From Parvibaculum sp035325945 (GTDB taxonomy: Bacteria > Pseudomonadota > Alphaproteobacteria > Parvibaculales > Parvibaculaceae): 64,000 nt of DNA. A program made the position numbers and the translations under genes. The notes below the pieces were generated by a model. It ran no database searches, was not told where the DNA came from, and worked only from the letters and a program-made list of their open reading frames with translations. Position 1 is the stretch's first letter; each line of letters starts with the position of its first letter. Of the stretch, positions 8,735 to 17,468 are shown piece after piece. The stretch is taken from positions 1 to 64,000 of the forward strand of contig NZ_DAOKYX010000013.1 of assembly GCF_035325945.1 (NCBI RefSeq), in the 5' to 3' direction.

Positions 8735-8809
8735 GGCGTCCTCCTCGCATGGGTGAGGCGGCCATTTTGTGTCGCGCATGCGGGGCAGGTCATTGCGCGA
8801 GGTCAAAAT

Positions 8810-9196
8810 TCAGGCGCTGTCCACGGCGGCGCGGAGCAGGGCATCGACCTTCGTGGCGACCTGATCGAGCTTCGGGTTCCCGACGGCACTCATGGAGGCG
8901 AGGGGATTGATCGCCGCGATCTCGACCCAGCGCGGCCCGCTTTCGCGCACGATCACATTGCAGGGCAGCATGGTGCCGATCTTGTTTTCGACCTCGAGCG
9001 CCTTCGCCGCCATTTCGGGATTGCACGCGCCCAATATCCGGTAAGGCGACATGTCGAGACCGAGCTTCTTCTTCATCGTCGCGGCGATGTCGATGTCGGT
9101 GAGCACCCCGAAGCCCTGTTTGGCGAGCGCGGAGGTGATGCGCGCGACCGCGTCGTCGAACGAGGTCTCCAGCGTCCGGGCATGGTAGTAGGTCAT
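8810..9196 (-). CDS. DUF302 domain protein
   Basis: A 128-residue protein matching DUF302: MTYYHARTLETSFDDAV at the start and IGTMLPCNVIVRE with a single conserved Cys in the middle. The function of the family is not established. The ATG at 9196 is preceded by GGGAG; the longer frame upstream is Pro/Arg-rich and unlikely. It lies between an alcohol dehydrogenase gene and a Spy-like gene, all on the minus strand, so the three may be co-expressed. No signal peptide is seen, so it is probably cytoplasmic. Confidence 0.8.
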   Translation of the reverse strand: MTYYHARTLETSFDDAVARITSALAKQGFGVLTDIDIAATMKKKLGLDMSPYRILGACNPEMAAKALEVENKIGTMLPCNVIVRESGPRWVEIAAINPLASMSAVGNPKLDQVATKVDALLRAAVDSA

Positions 9197-9345
9197 GATG
9201 CGCGTCTCCCTGGAAGCCGCCGGCGGGCATCGAGGAGGCGGGCGCCTCATGCGGAGAAGCGCGCTACCCCGTGCCGAACATGATGTTCAGCATGGAGAAG
9301 CGGCGCTCCGCCGCATTGAGCGAGATCAAGACGCGAGGATGAGCC

Positions 9346-10395
9346 TCAGGGCTTCAGCACGACGCGGCCGAGAACCTGGCCGTGGCGGAGATCGTCGAGC
9401 GTCTTCGAGGCCTGCCCGAGCGGGCGCTCCTGAACGGGGATCGGATCGATCTTGCCCGCCTTCACGAGTTCCATCATCTCAAGCGTTTCGCCGAGCGAGC
9501 CCACATAGGAGCCGCCGATCGTGATCGCGCGCATGGGGAACATCGGGATCGGCATGGAGAAGCCGCCGCCGAAAAGCCCGACGACCACGACATGGCCGCC
9601 CTTGCGGACCGCGCTGGTGGCGAATTTGAGCGAAGCTTCGGAGCCGACGAAATCGACGGCGGCGGGCACACCGCCATTGGTGTCGGCGAGGAGCTTCTTC
9701 AGCGCGTCCTCGTCCTTCGGGTTGTAGACCTCATGCGCGCCCGAGCCGCGCGCGGCCTGAAGCTTCTGCTCGTCGACATCGGCGCCGAGCGGGGCCGCCT
9801 TGAACATCGCCTTCGCGAATTGCAGGCCCATCATGCCGACGCCGCCAAGGCCGACCACGAGCACGCGCTCTTCGGGGCTGACTTCGCCGAGCTTCTTCAT
9901 CGCGCTATAGGCCGTGAGCCCGGAGCACATATAGGTGGCGGCAAGGCCCTGCGACACGCCGGTATAGTCGATGAGGTAGCGCGGATGGGGCACGAGCACA
10001 TGGGTCGCATAGCCGCCCGCAACCTGAATGCCGAGATTCGCGGGCTTGTTGCAGAGGTGTTCCTCACCGCGCCGGCAGGTCGGGCATTCGCCGCAGCCGA
10101 TCCACGGGAAGGCGACGCGGCGCTGGCCGACGGCCACACCTTCCGCATCCTCGCCGAAGGCGATCACTTCGCCTTCGATTTCGTGGCCGAGCGTGAAGGG
10201 CAGCTTGCGGCCGCCGCGCACATCGAGCTTGTTGCCGCCGCCGAGATCGAAATAGCCGTCATGGAGATGCACGTCCGAGTGACAGACGCCGCAATGCGTG
10301 ACCTTGAGAAGCACCTGCGTGCCCGTCGGCTGCGGCGTCTCGCCTTCGATTTCCTTGAGCGGCTGGCCGTAATCGACGATCGCTTGCGATTTCAT
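9346..10395 (-). CDS. Zinc-dependent medium-chain alcohol dehydrogenase
   Basis: NAD(P)-dependent alcohol dehydrogenase of 349 residues. Catalytic zinc ligands are Cys35, His71-Glu72 and Cys157; the structural zinc site is Cys101, Cys104, Cys107 and Cys115. The Rossmann motif GLGGVG is near 182-187, and a following acidic residue (GADVD) suggests NAD rather than NADP. Substrate cannot be read from the sequence; primary alcohols or aldehydes are plausible. It has a strong GAGGAG ribosome-binding site and 107 bp of upstream space next to rsmA. It may lead a small unit with the DUF302 and Spy-like genes. Confidence 0.88.
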   Translation of the reverse strand: MKSQAIVDYGQPLKEIEGETPQPTGTQVLLKVTHCGVCHSDVHLHDGYFDLGGGNKLDVRGGRKLPFTLGHEIEGEVIAFGEDAEGVAVGQRRVAFPWIGCGECPTCRRGEEHLCNKPANLGIQVAGGYATHVLVPHPRYLIDYTGVSQGLAATYMCSGLTAYSAMKKLGEVSPEERVLVVGLGGVGMMGLQFAKAMFKAAPLGADVDEQKLQAARGSGAHEVYNPKDEDALKKLLADTNGGVPAAVDFVGSEASLKFATSAVRKGGHVVVVGLFGGGFSMPIPMFPMRAITIGGSYVGSLGETLEMMELVKAGKIDPIPVQERPLGQASKTLDDLRHGQVLGRVVLKP

Positions 10396-10502
10396 GGGGT
10401 GTCTCCTCTACTGTGCATGAGGCCGTCTGCGCATTTCCGCAGCGTCCGGTTGCCGCAATGTTGCACGCCGGGGCCGAAGCGACAACTGCCAGAGAGCGGC
10501 GT

Positions 10503-11345
10503 TCAGCCCGTTGCGGCGAAGGCTCTCGCCAGCGCGCAGAACTGTTCGACGCTGAGTTCCTCCGCGCGCTGCGTCGCATCGATTCCCGCTGCCTCGATCA
10601 TCGCGGCGGGATTTGCCGTCAGCGATTTGAGGCTCGAGCGCAGCATCTTGCGGCGCTGGCCGAAGGCGGCGGCGACGACGCGCTCGAGCGCGCGCGGATC
10701 GGCGGGGGCGAGCACCTGCGCGCGCGGAATGAGTTCGACCACGGTCGATGTCACCGCGGGCGGCGGCGTGAAGGCGCTGCGGTTCACATCGAAGAGCATG
10801 CGGGGTCGCGTCCGCCATTGCGCGAGCACGGCGAGCCGGCCATAGGCCTTGCCGCCCGGCGGGGCGACGATCCGCTCGGCGACCTCCTTCTGGAACATGA
10901 GCGTCAGGCTCGCATACCAGGGCGGCCAGGGCTCGGTCTGGAGCCAGCGCACGAGGAGCGGCGTTGCGATGTTGTAGGGCAGATTGGCGACGATGCGCGC
11001 CGGCCCTTTCACCAGCGCGGCCATGTCCGTTTCGAGCGCGTCCCCCTCGATGATGGTGAGGCGGCCCGGATAGGCGGCGGCGATTTCCTCCAGCGCCGGA
11101 AGGCAGCGCCTGTCGCGCTCGATGGCGATGACGCGGGACGCGCCCTCGGCCAGAAGCGCGCGCGTGAGGCCGCCTGGTCCCGGCCCGACCTCGATGACCT
11201 CATAACCCTCGAGCGGGCCCGCGGCCCGCGCGATGCGGCCGGTGAGATTGAGATCGAGAAGGAAATTCTGCCCGAGCGCCTTCAGCGCGCCGAGACCATG
11301 CTTCGCGATGACTTCGCGCAAGGGAGGCAGTGTGTCCCCGGTCAT
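10503..11345 (-). CDS. rsmA: 16S rRNA (adenine-1518/1519) dimethyltransferase
   Basis: Dimethylates two adjacent adenines in the 3' hairpin of 16S rRNA during 30S maturation. It has 280 residues with GQNFLLD near the N-terminus, the SAM motif EVGPGPGGLTRALL and the catalytic motif NLPYNIATPLL. Its ATG overlaps the pdxA stop (ATGA), so translation is probably coupled. It is the last gene of the lptF-lptG-lptD-surA-pdxA-rsmA series, an arrangement like the surA-pdxA-ksgA block of many Proteobacteria. Confidence 0.96.
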   Translation of the reverse strand: MTGDTLPPLREVIAKHGLGALKALGQNFLLDLNLTGRIARAAGPLEGYEVIEVGPGPGGLTRALLAEGASRVIAIERDRRCLPALEEIAAAYPGRLTIIEGDALETDMAALVKGPARIVANLPYNIATPLLVRWLQTEPWPPWYASLTLMFQKEVAERIVAPPGGKAYGRLAVLAQWRTRPRMLFDVNRSAFTPPPAVTSTVVELIPRAQVLAPADPRALERVVAAAFGQRRKMLRSSLKSLTANPAAMIEAAGIDATQRAEELSVEQFCALARAFAATG

Positions 11346-12370
11346 GCGGCAGCCCGGTGGCGCGCGATCTCCTGCGCGAGCCTGATGGCCTCGATGAGGC
11401 TCCCCGGATGGGCGATGCCCTTGCCCGCAATGTCGAGCGCCGTTCCGTGGTCGGGCGATGTGCGGATAATGGGAAGGCCGAGCGTCGTGTTGACGCCGCG
11501 CTCGAAGTCGATCGTCTTGATCGGTATCAGCGCCTGATCGTGATACATGCAGAGCGCGGCGTCGTATCGCGCGCGCGCGGCCGCATGGAACATGGTGTCG
11601 GGCGGCAGCGGCCCCGCCACCTCAGCGCCCTCGCGCCTTATCGCATCGAGCGCCGGTTCAATGATCTCGATCTCTTCCCGCCCGATATGTCCCTCTTCGC
11701 CGGCATGCGGATTGAGGCCCGCGACCGCGATGCGGGGGCGGGTGATGCCGAAGTCGCGGCGAAGCGCGCGGGCAAGGATGACGCCCTTTTCCGCGATCAT
11801 GTTCGTGGTGAGCGTGGGCACGACGGCGCCGAGCGCGATATGCACAGTGACCGGCACGACGCGAAGCCCGGGGCAGGAGAGCATCATGACCGGCGTCGCG
11901 CCACCCGTGCGCATGGCGAGATATTCCGTGTGCCCCGGCACGTCGAGCCCAGCTTCATAGAGCGCGCGCTTGTGAATGGGGTTGGTAACGAGCGCCGACG
12001 CCGCGCCCGATGAAGCGAGATCGCAGGCGAGGTCGATCGCGCGCATGACGGCCGCCGCATTGGCGGGCGCAAGGCGGCCGTCCTCCACCGGTGCACCTAG
12101 CGCGATCGGTAGCACGGGAAGGGCGTGGTCGAATGCCGACAGCGCCTCGGCCGGGCTCGAAATTTCGGCGACGGGAATGTCGAGCATGAGCCGTGCCGCG
12201 AGGTCGCGATAGAGCGACGGTGCGCCCACCGCGAAGAAGGCGGGCAGGGTTTCTGCCTTCCGCGCCGCCCATGCCTTGAGCGTCACCTCGGGGGCGATGC
12301 CCGCGGGCTCTCCCATGCTGAGCGCAATGGGGGCCAGCGGCGTCGAGCGTGGCTCTGCGGGGCTCTTCAT
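11342..12370 (-). CDS. pdxA: 4-hydroxythreonine-4-phosphate dehydrogenase
   Basis: Oxidises 4-phosphohydroxy-L-threonine in the DXP-dependent route to pyridoxal phosphate. The 342 residues include the N-terminal SMGEPAGIAPEV, the metal-binding GHTEYLA region and the C-terminal TSPDHGTALDIAGKG motif. It lies 47 bp after surA and overlaps rsmA by 4 bp, so it belongs to the envelope/rsmA transcription unit. Confidence 0.95.
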   Translation of the reverse strand: MKSPAEPRSTPLAPIALSMGEPAGIAPEVTLKAWAARKAETLPAFFAVGAPSLYRDLAARLMLDIPVAEISSPAEALSAFDHALPVLPIALGAPVEDGRLAPANAAAVMRAIDLACDLASSGAASALVTNPIHKRALYEAGLDVPGHTEYLAMRTGGATPVMMLSCPGLRVVPVTVHIALGAVVPTLTTNMIAEKGVILARALRRDFGITRPRIAVAGLNPHAGEEGHIGREEIEIIEPALDAIRREGAEVAGPLPPDTMFHAAARARYDAALCMYHDQALIPIKTIDFERGVNTTLGLPIIRTSPDHGTALDIAGKGIAHPGSLIEAIRLAQEIARHRAAA

Positions 12371-12417
12371 GGCTTTGAGGTCCAGCCCGTCGGCTTCTGG
12401 GCCGGCTCCCGGTTTGA

Positions 12418-13803
12418 TTACCTGATGTCGATCACGGCATCGCGGCGCAGGTCGCGGAGGTGACGGCGCGCCATCATCGACAATTGCTGCGAGAAGAGAT
12501 TGTCCTCGATGTCATCGCGCGTCGGCATGGCGGTCGCGTCGGCCTTGTAGTCGCAGACGGCGATCATCTCGAAGCCCTGCGCGCTGCGGATCGGCGTCAA
12601 GACGTGGCCGGGCTTCGCGCCGGCGAGCGCTTCACGGATCCTCTGGTCGAGCTGGCCGAAGCTGACGGTGCGCGGCGCCTGCGCCACTGCGCCGACGATG
12701 GATTTGATCTGGTCGGGGATGCCGTCGCAGGTCTTGAACTCGCGCATGAATTTCTGTGCTTCCGCCACGCGCCGCTCGACGAAGGCGGCCGGCGCGTCGG
12801 GCGTCAGCGGCAACAGGATATGCGCGAGGGTCCACTGATCCTGCATCGCATCGGGGCCGATGCCGGTCTGCTTGTTGCGGAGTTGCACGATGTAGAAGCC
12901 GTTCAGCGTCTGGATCGGATCGGAAACCGCGCCGATCTGCATCTGCTCGATGTTCGGCGCGACATCCTTGGGCAACTGGCTCGCATGCACCCAGCCGATG
13001 TCGCCGCCATTGGCCGCGCTCGGAGACTGGCTGAACTGGCGCGCGACGGCGGCGAAGGGCGCGCCCTGGCGAAGCTGCTCCACCAGACGCTGCGCGCCGC
13101 CCGCCATTTCCTGTTCCTGCTGCGGGCTGTCATAGGTCAGCAGGATTTCTGACACGAGATAGCGCGGCTGATCGGCCTCGGCCTTGAGCCTGTTGAGAAC
13201 CTCGTCGACCTCGTCCTGCCCGATATTGATCAGCGGGCCGAATTGCTGCCCGATCACCTTGTTCCAGGCGATGCCCGCGAAGATCTGGCTGAGCAGGGCG
13301 TTCTTGGTGATGCCGTTCTCGCTGAGATATTCGTCGATCTCCTTCGGGGTCATGTTGGCCCGCGCGGCGATCTGGTTGTATTCCTTCTCTATGTCTTTCG
13401 GATCGACCTTGAGTTCGAGCCGCTGCGATTCTTGAATTTCCAGAATCTCATCGATGAGGCCCCTGAGAACCTGCCCCCTGATGCGGTTCACCGTTTCGGG
13501 GTTGTCCGGGATGCCCGACGTCACCATCACGAGCTTCACGCGCTGATCGAGGTCGTAGCGCGAAATGATGTGGTCATTGACGATGGCAGCGATGCCCTGC
13601 GCGTCCTGCGCCGCCGAGGCTCCGTCCGGCGCCAGAGCCGCGATGCTGGCCGGGTTCTGCATCGGCATGCCTTCACCGTCGGCCGCCTGAAGCGGGCTGG
13701 CCGCCGCGATCCCGAGCAGGCCGGCAAAGGCGACGATGGAGAAAAGCCGGGACAAATTCTTGGCGGCAGGCGTGAACGCGCACGCGAGCTTCATTGGCTT
13801 CAT
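12418..13803 (-). CDS. surA: Periplasmic peptidyl-prolyl isomerase / OMP chaperone SurA
   Basis: Escorts unfolded outer-membrane proteins, including LptD, through the periplasm. With the start at 13803 (AAAGAG just upstream; 13794 is also possible) the product has 461 residues and a signal peptide ending near SPLQA. A SurA N-terminal domain (IAAIVNDHIISRYDLDQR) is followed by a parvulin domain (SPSAANGGDIGWV, NGFYIVQL) and a second, degenerate one. It is encoded directly after its likely client lptD. Confidence 0.92.
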   Translation of the reverse strand: MKPMKLACAFTPAAKNLSRLFSIVAFAGLLGIAAASPLQAADGEGMPMQNPASIAALAPDGASAAQDAQGIAAIVNDHIISRYDLDQRVKLVMVTSGIPDNPETVNRIRGQVLRGLIDEILEIQESQRLELKVDPKDIEKEYNQIAARANMTPKEIDEYLSENGITKNALLSQIFAGIAWNKVIGQQFGPLINIGQDEVDEVLNRLKAEADQPRYLVSEILLTYDSPQQEQEMAGGAQRLVEQLRQGAPFAAVARQFSQSPSAANGGDIGWVHASQLPKDVAPNIEQMQIGAVSDPIQTLNGFYIVQLRNKQTGIGPDAMQDQWTLAHILLPLTPDAPAAFVERRVAEAQKFMREFKTCDGIPDQIKSIVGAVAQAPRTVSFGQLDQRIREALAGAKPGHVLTPIRSAQGFEMIAVCDYKADATAMPTRDDIEDNLFSQQLSMMARRHLRDLRRDAVIDIR

Positions 13804-13959
13804 GACTCTTTCACAGGGGCCGGAACCCCTCCATTTAGGCCCGGACGGCCCCGGCCTTAAGCGCACAGAATACTTCAATCGGGTCCCTAATCAACCAAGG
13901 ACGCTGGGCAAAAAAACGCAACTTTTCAGCGGCTTGGCGCCGTTCTATGGGGCTTGCGA

Positions 13960-16317
13960 TCAGTATAGGCCATTCCCCCGGCGGCGATAACCGAACACCT
14001 CCTTGGCTGGATTGCCGAGAACCGAGGTGCTGGGGTCGCCGAAGACGGTGGGGCCGGGATTGACGATGCCCATCTGGCCCGGGCGGCTGCCCAGTCCGGC
14101 CTCCGAACCCACGCCGGTCGTGCCGAGATTCTTGAAGGTGATCTGGATCAGGAAGGTGTTGGACCTCTGGATGTCCTGATAGCTGATGTTGGACTGGTAG
14201 AAGCCGATGGCGAGGCCGAAGCAGTCGTCCTGATAGCCGAGGCCGATCTCATTTGAAATCGTCTGGGAATTGGCGAGGTCGCGCACCGAGCCGCCGAAGA
14301 GGCGCCAGTATTCGCTGAGCTTCAGCACCGTGCCGAGCGACACTTCCTCACGCGCGCCGGCGGCTGTCGTGAGCGCCTGGTCCGCGGCGAAATAGGCATA
14401 GCCGAGCTGCGTCGTCAGCGGTCCTGTGCGCGCGAGAATGTCGAATTCGTTGCGGCTGAACTTGAAGTCGTTCTTGTTGATGCGGAAGCGATGGACGGCG
14501 AACAGGTTGTCGTTGGGCGCAACGCGGATAGCGCCGACATAGTCCGAGCGCTGATCGCGCAATCCGCTCGCCGTGGTGAAGCTCGTGTCTTCGTTCATGC
14601 GGAAGCTCTGGCCGAAGAGCACGCTCGCCTGGCCGCCGCCCGACCCGAAGATCGAATAGCGCACGCCGACATTCGTCCGTGCGCCCGTTTCCCAGCGATC
14701 GAGGCCGGGAAAGCGATTTTCCGAAAAGAGGCTCGTGTCGTCGAATTCGACATTGAGCGAATCCATGTTCGGAATGCGCTCGTTATTGCCGATGCTGGGC
14801 GAGTAGATGACCTGCGCGATCGGCTCGATCACCTCGCGGAGCGAACGGCCGGCGCGCACCAGCGGGTAGCTCGCCTCGGCGCCGAAGGTGGGCAATCCGC
14901 GAACGATTGTCTCGTTGCCGAAGTTGATGCCGGGCGCCGCCGGGTTCGGCACCTTGTCGGTCCAGTAGGCATCGCCGCGAAGGCTGGCGAAGAGCCGGTA
15001 GACCTCGCCGCCTCTGGCGGTGAACGGCATGTCCCAGTCGAAGCTGCCGGAGACCCGCCGCGAGCCGAGGCCGCCCGGTGTTCCGAGCAGCATGGCGTTG
15101 CTGGAGAAGTTGAGGCGCCCGGCCCCGAGCAGATCGCCGAAATAGTGATTGAAGTCCACCGTCGGTGCGACCCAGGGCGTATCGCTGTTGCTGGCGAGCA
15201 GCAGGTTCTGGAAGTAATAGGCGTTGGCGGAGAAGCTGTTGCGCCCGTTCACCTGATTGAGGTGGATGTTCGAGGTGAGATCGGTCGCGTTCGACAATCC
15301 GTATTTGCGCAGATAGGTGTTGTCGGTGACGAACTCGCTCTGGAAGCCCCAGCTCCAGTCCGGTGCGAGGCTGAATTCGCCATTGCCGAACAGGCTGCCG
15401 CGGAAAGGCTCGTCGCCCTGGGTGCCGGGCTTGCGCGTTTCAGGCCAGTTGGCGGTGCCGAAGAAACGGTAGGAACCCTCCGCGATCCGGTGCCGGAATT
15501 CGCCCTGATAGACGATGCCTTCCTTGGTGGTGAAGCGCGGCGCGAGGGTCACATCCATGTTGGGCGCGATCGCCCAGAAATAGGGGATAGTGATCTGCTG
15601 CCCAAGCTCGGTCGAGCTTGCGAAATCGGGCGCGAGGAAACCGGACTTGCGTTTGACCGTCGGATCGGGCTGCGAGAAGAAGGGCAGATAGAAGACCGGA
15701 ACGCCGAAAAGCTCCATGAACGCATCTTCGAAGACGATGCGCTGTTCCGTCTTGTTGTGGACGACGCGAAACGCCTTGATCTGCCAGAGCGGGGTCGTCT
15801 GTCCCTTCTTCGTGCAGATTTCGCAGGGGCTGTAGACGCCGCGATGAAGCGTGGTGATTTCGCCGCCCTTGCGTTCGGCGTCCCTGCCGGCGAGGCGCGA
15901 CTTGTCCGTCATGAGAACCGAAAGCGTCTGCGCGACGCCGTCCTTCAGTTCGTTTCGCAGCACGACATGATCGGCGAAGGCGACATTGCCATCCGGGTCG
16001 AGCAGGGCGACATGGCCGTCGGCCGTCGAGACGCCGGTGGTCTCGTCATAGGTCACCTTGTCGGCGAGCAGGATGCGTCCGCCATAGGCGATTTCGACAT
16101 GGCCGGTGGCGGTGACGACCTTGCGCTCGCGGTCATAGGTCAGCTCGTCCGCCTGCATCAGGACTTCGCCCGATTCGGGGTAGGTCCTCGCCGCCTCCGC
16201 ACCGCCGGGTGCGCGGGGCGTGGCAGATGCCGGGGCGGCCTCGGCCGGCGGCGCGGCGAGGAACGAGAACGCCGCCGCCGCGACAAGCAGTGCAAACCGG
16301 CGGCCGGTCGACCCCAT
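13960..16317 (-). CDS. lptD: LPS-assembly outer-membrane protein LptD
   Basis: Outer-membrane beta-barrel that inserts lipopolysaccharide into the outer leaflet. The start at 16317, after GAGGGG, gives 785 residues with a signal peptide (ALLVAAAAFSFLA, cleaved near AEAA). Then come the OstA/LptA-like domain (LTYDRERKVVTATGHVEI) and a long LptD C-terminal barrel. Cysteines at SPCEICTKK and QDDCFG may form the maturation disulfide. It lies between lptG and surA on the same strand. Confidence 0.95.
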   Translation of the reverse strand: MGSTGRRFALLVAAAAFSFLAAPPAEAAPASATPRAPGGAEAARTYPESGEVLMQADELTYDRERKVVTATGHVEIAYGGRILLADKVTYDETTGVSTADGHVALLDPDGNVAFADHVVLRNELKDGVAQTLSVLMTDKSRLAGRDAERKGGEITTLHRGVYSPCEICTKKGQTTPLWQIKAFRVVHNKTEQRIVFEDAFMELFGVPVFYLPFFSQPDPTVKRKSGFLAPDFASSTELGQQITIPYFWAIAPNMDVTLAPRFTTKEGIVYQGEFRHRIAEGSYRFFGTANWPETRKPGTQGDEPFRGSLFGNGEFSLAPDWSWGFQSEFVTDNTYLRKYGLSNATDLTSNIHLNQVNGRNSFSANAYYFQNLLLASNSDTPWVAPTVDFNHYFGDLLGAGRLNFSSNAMLLGTPGGLGSRRVSGSFDWDMPFTARGGEVYRLFASLRGDAYWTDKVPNPAAPGINFGNETIVRGLPTFGAEASYPLVRAGRSLREVIEPIAQVIYSPSIGNNERIPNMDSLNVEFDDTSLFSENRFPGLDRWETGARTNVGVRYSIFGSGGGQASVLFGQSFRMNEDTSFTTASGLRDQRSDYVGAIRVAPNDNLFAVHRFRINKNDFKFSRNEFDILARTGPLTTQLGYAYFAADQALTTAAGAREEVSLGTVLKLSEYWRLFGGSVRDLANSQTISNEIGLGYQDDCFGLAIGFYQSNISYQDIQRSNTFLIQITFKNLGTTGVGSEAGLGSRPGQMGIVNPGPTVFGDPSTSVLGNPAKEVFGYRRRGNGLY

Positions 16318-16369
16318 CCTCGATCCCCTCTTCAAGTTAGCCCCCAACGTCGATGGATCCGTCCGATAT

Positions 16370-17464
16370 TTAACCGTCTTCGAGGTGAAAGAGAACCGTA
16401 AGACCCAAAAGAGCTGCCACGATAGCGGGTGCCCATGCGGCAAGGAAGGGCGGCATGACCCCCGTCGTGCCCAGGGCGAGGGACAGATCGCTCAGGAAGT
16501 AGAGCAGAAAACCGGCGAAAACGCCGCCGAGAACGAGCTGGACGAGGCCGCCGAGCCTCGATGCCCGGAGCGAGAAGATCGCCCCGACGAGCACCATGGT
16601 GCAGAGCAGAAAAGGCGTCGACAGAATATCATAGAGGTGGAGTCGGTAGCGCAGGGCGGAAAAGCCCGCATCCTCCGCCATCTCGATGAAATGGGGCAGG
16701 TCCCAGAACGATATGGTGTCGGGGTCGGCGAAGCTTTCCTGAACCTGGGTGATCGTCAGCGTGGTCGGCTGGCGGTAGCGTTCGAAATACCGGGGCTGGT
16801 CGTCGGCCATCGTCACCCAGGCGTCCTTGATATCCCAGTAGCCTGATTCCAGCGACGCGCCCTGGGCGTCGATGCGCCCGATGAAGCGGTCTCCCCGGCT
16901 GTAGAGGAGGATGATGACATCCTCAAGCCTGAGGCCGCGCTCGCTGATCCGCAATGCGTGGACGACCGACTGCCCGTTCGGGTCGGCCTGCCGCAGCCAG
17001 AGCCCGTTCGACGAGACGGCGAGCAGGCTCGTCTGTCCGCGCAGGAATTTCGCCTCGAGCTGGCTGTAGCGCGCCGACATGGTGGAGGCGACAGGGTTGT
17101 AGACGGTGACGAGGAAGATGCCGATGGCGAAGGCGACGCTCAGAGCGGGCGCCAGGAACTGCCATGCCGAAATGCCGGCCGCCCGCGCCACCACAAGCTC
17201 CTGATTTCGCGTCAGCCGCAGGAAGGATGCCATGCCGCCGAAAAGCACGGCGAAGGGAAGCGTATCGGCGCCGATGGTCGGCAGTTCGAGCAGCGCCATC
17301 GAAGCCAGAACATCGAACGGGATGTTGGGATTGTTGGCCGCGCGCCGCATCAGCTCGACGAGGCTGATCATGTAGATGAGGCAGAGCACGATGCCGAAGG
17401 TGATGAGCACCGTCACCAGAAACTGGCGGGCGAAATAACGCGACAGCGTCCATGAAAGGTTCAT
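16370..17464 (-). CDS. lptG: LPS export permease LptG
   Basis: Inner-membrane permease of the LptB2FG transporter that extracts LPS. The start at 17464 gives MNLSWTLSRYFARQF and 364 residues; the frame runs open far upstream but there it only mirrors lptF. There are three N-terminal membrane helices, a periplasmic beta-jellyroll region and three C-terminal helices. It begins 4 bp after lptF and lies 52 bp before lptD. Confidence 0.95.
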   Translation of the reverse strand: MNLSWTLSRYFARQFLVTVLITFGIVLCLIYMISLVELMRRAANNPNIPFDVLASMALLELPTIGADTLPFAVLFGGMASFLRLTRNQELVVARAAGISAWQFLAPALSVAFAIGIFLVTVYNPVASTMSARYSQLEAKFLRGQTSLLAVSSNGLWLRQADPNGQSVVHALRISERGLRLEDVIILLYSRGDRFIGRIDAQGASLESGYWDIKDAWVTMADDQPRYFERYRQPTTLTITQVQESFADPDTISFWDLPHFIEMAEDAGFSALRYRLHLYDILSTPFLLCTMVLVGAIFSLRASRLGGLVQLVLGGVFAGFLLYFLSDLSLALGTTGVMPPFLAAWAPAIVAALLGLTVLFHLEDG

Positions 17465-17468
17465 GCCG

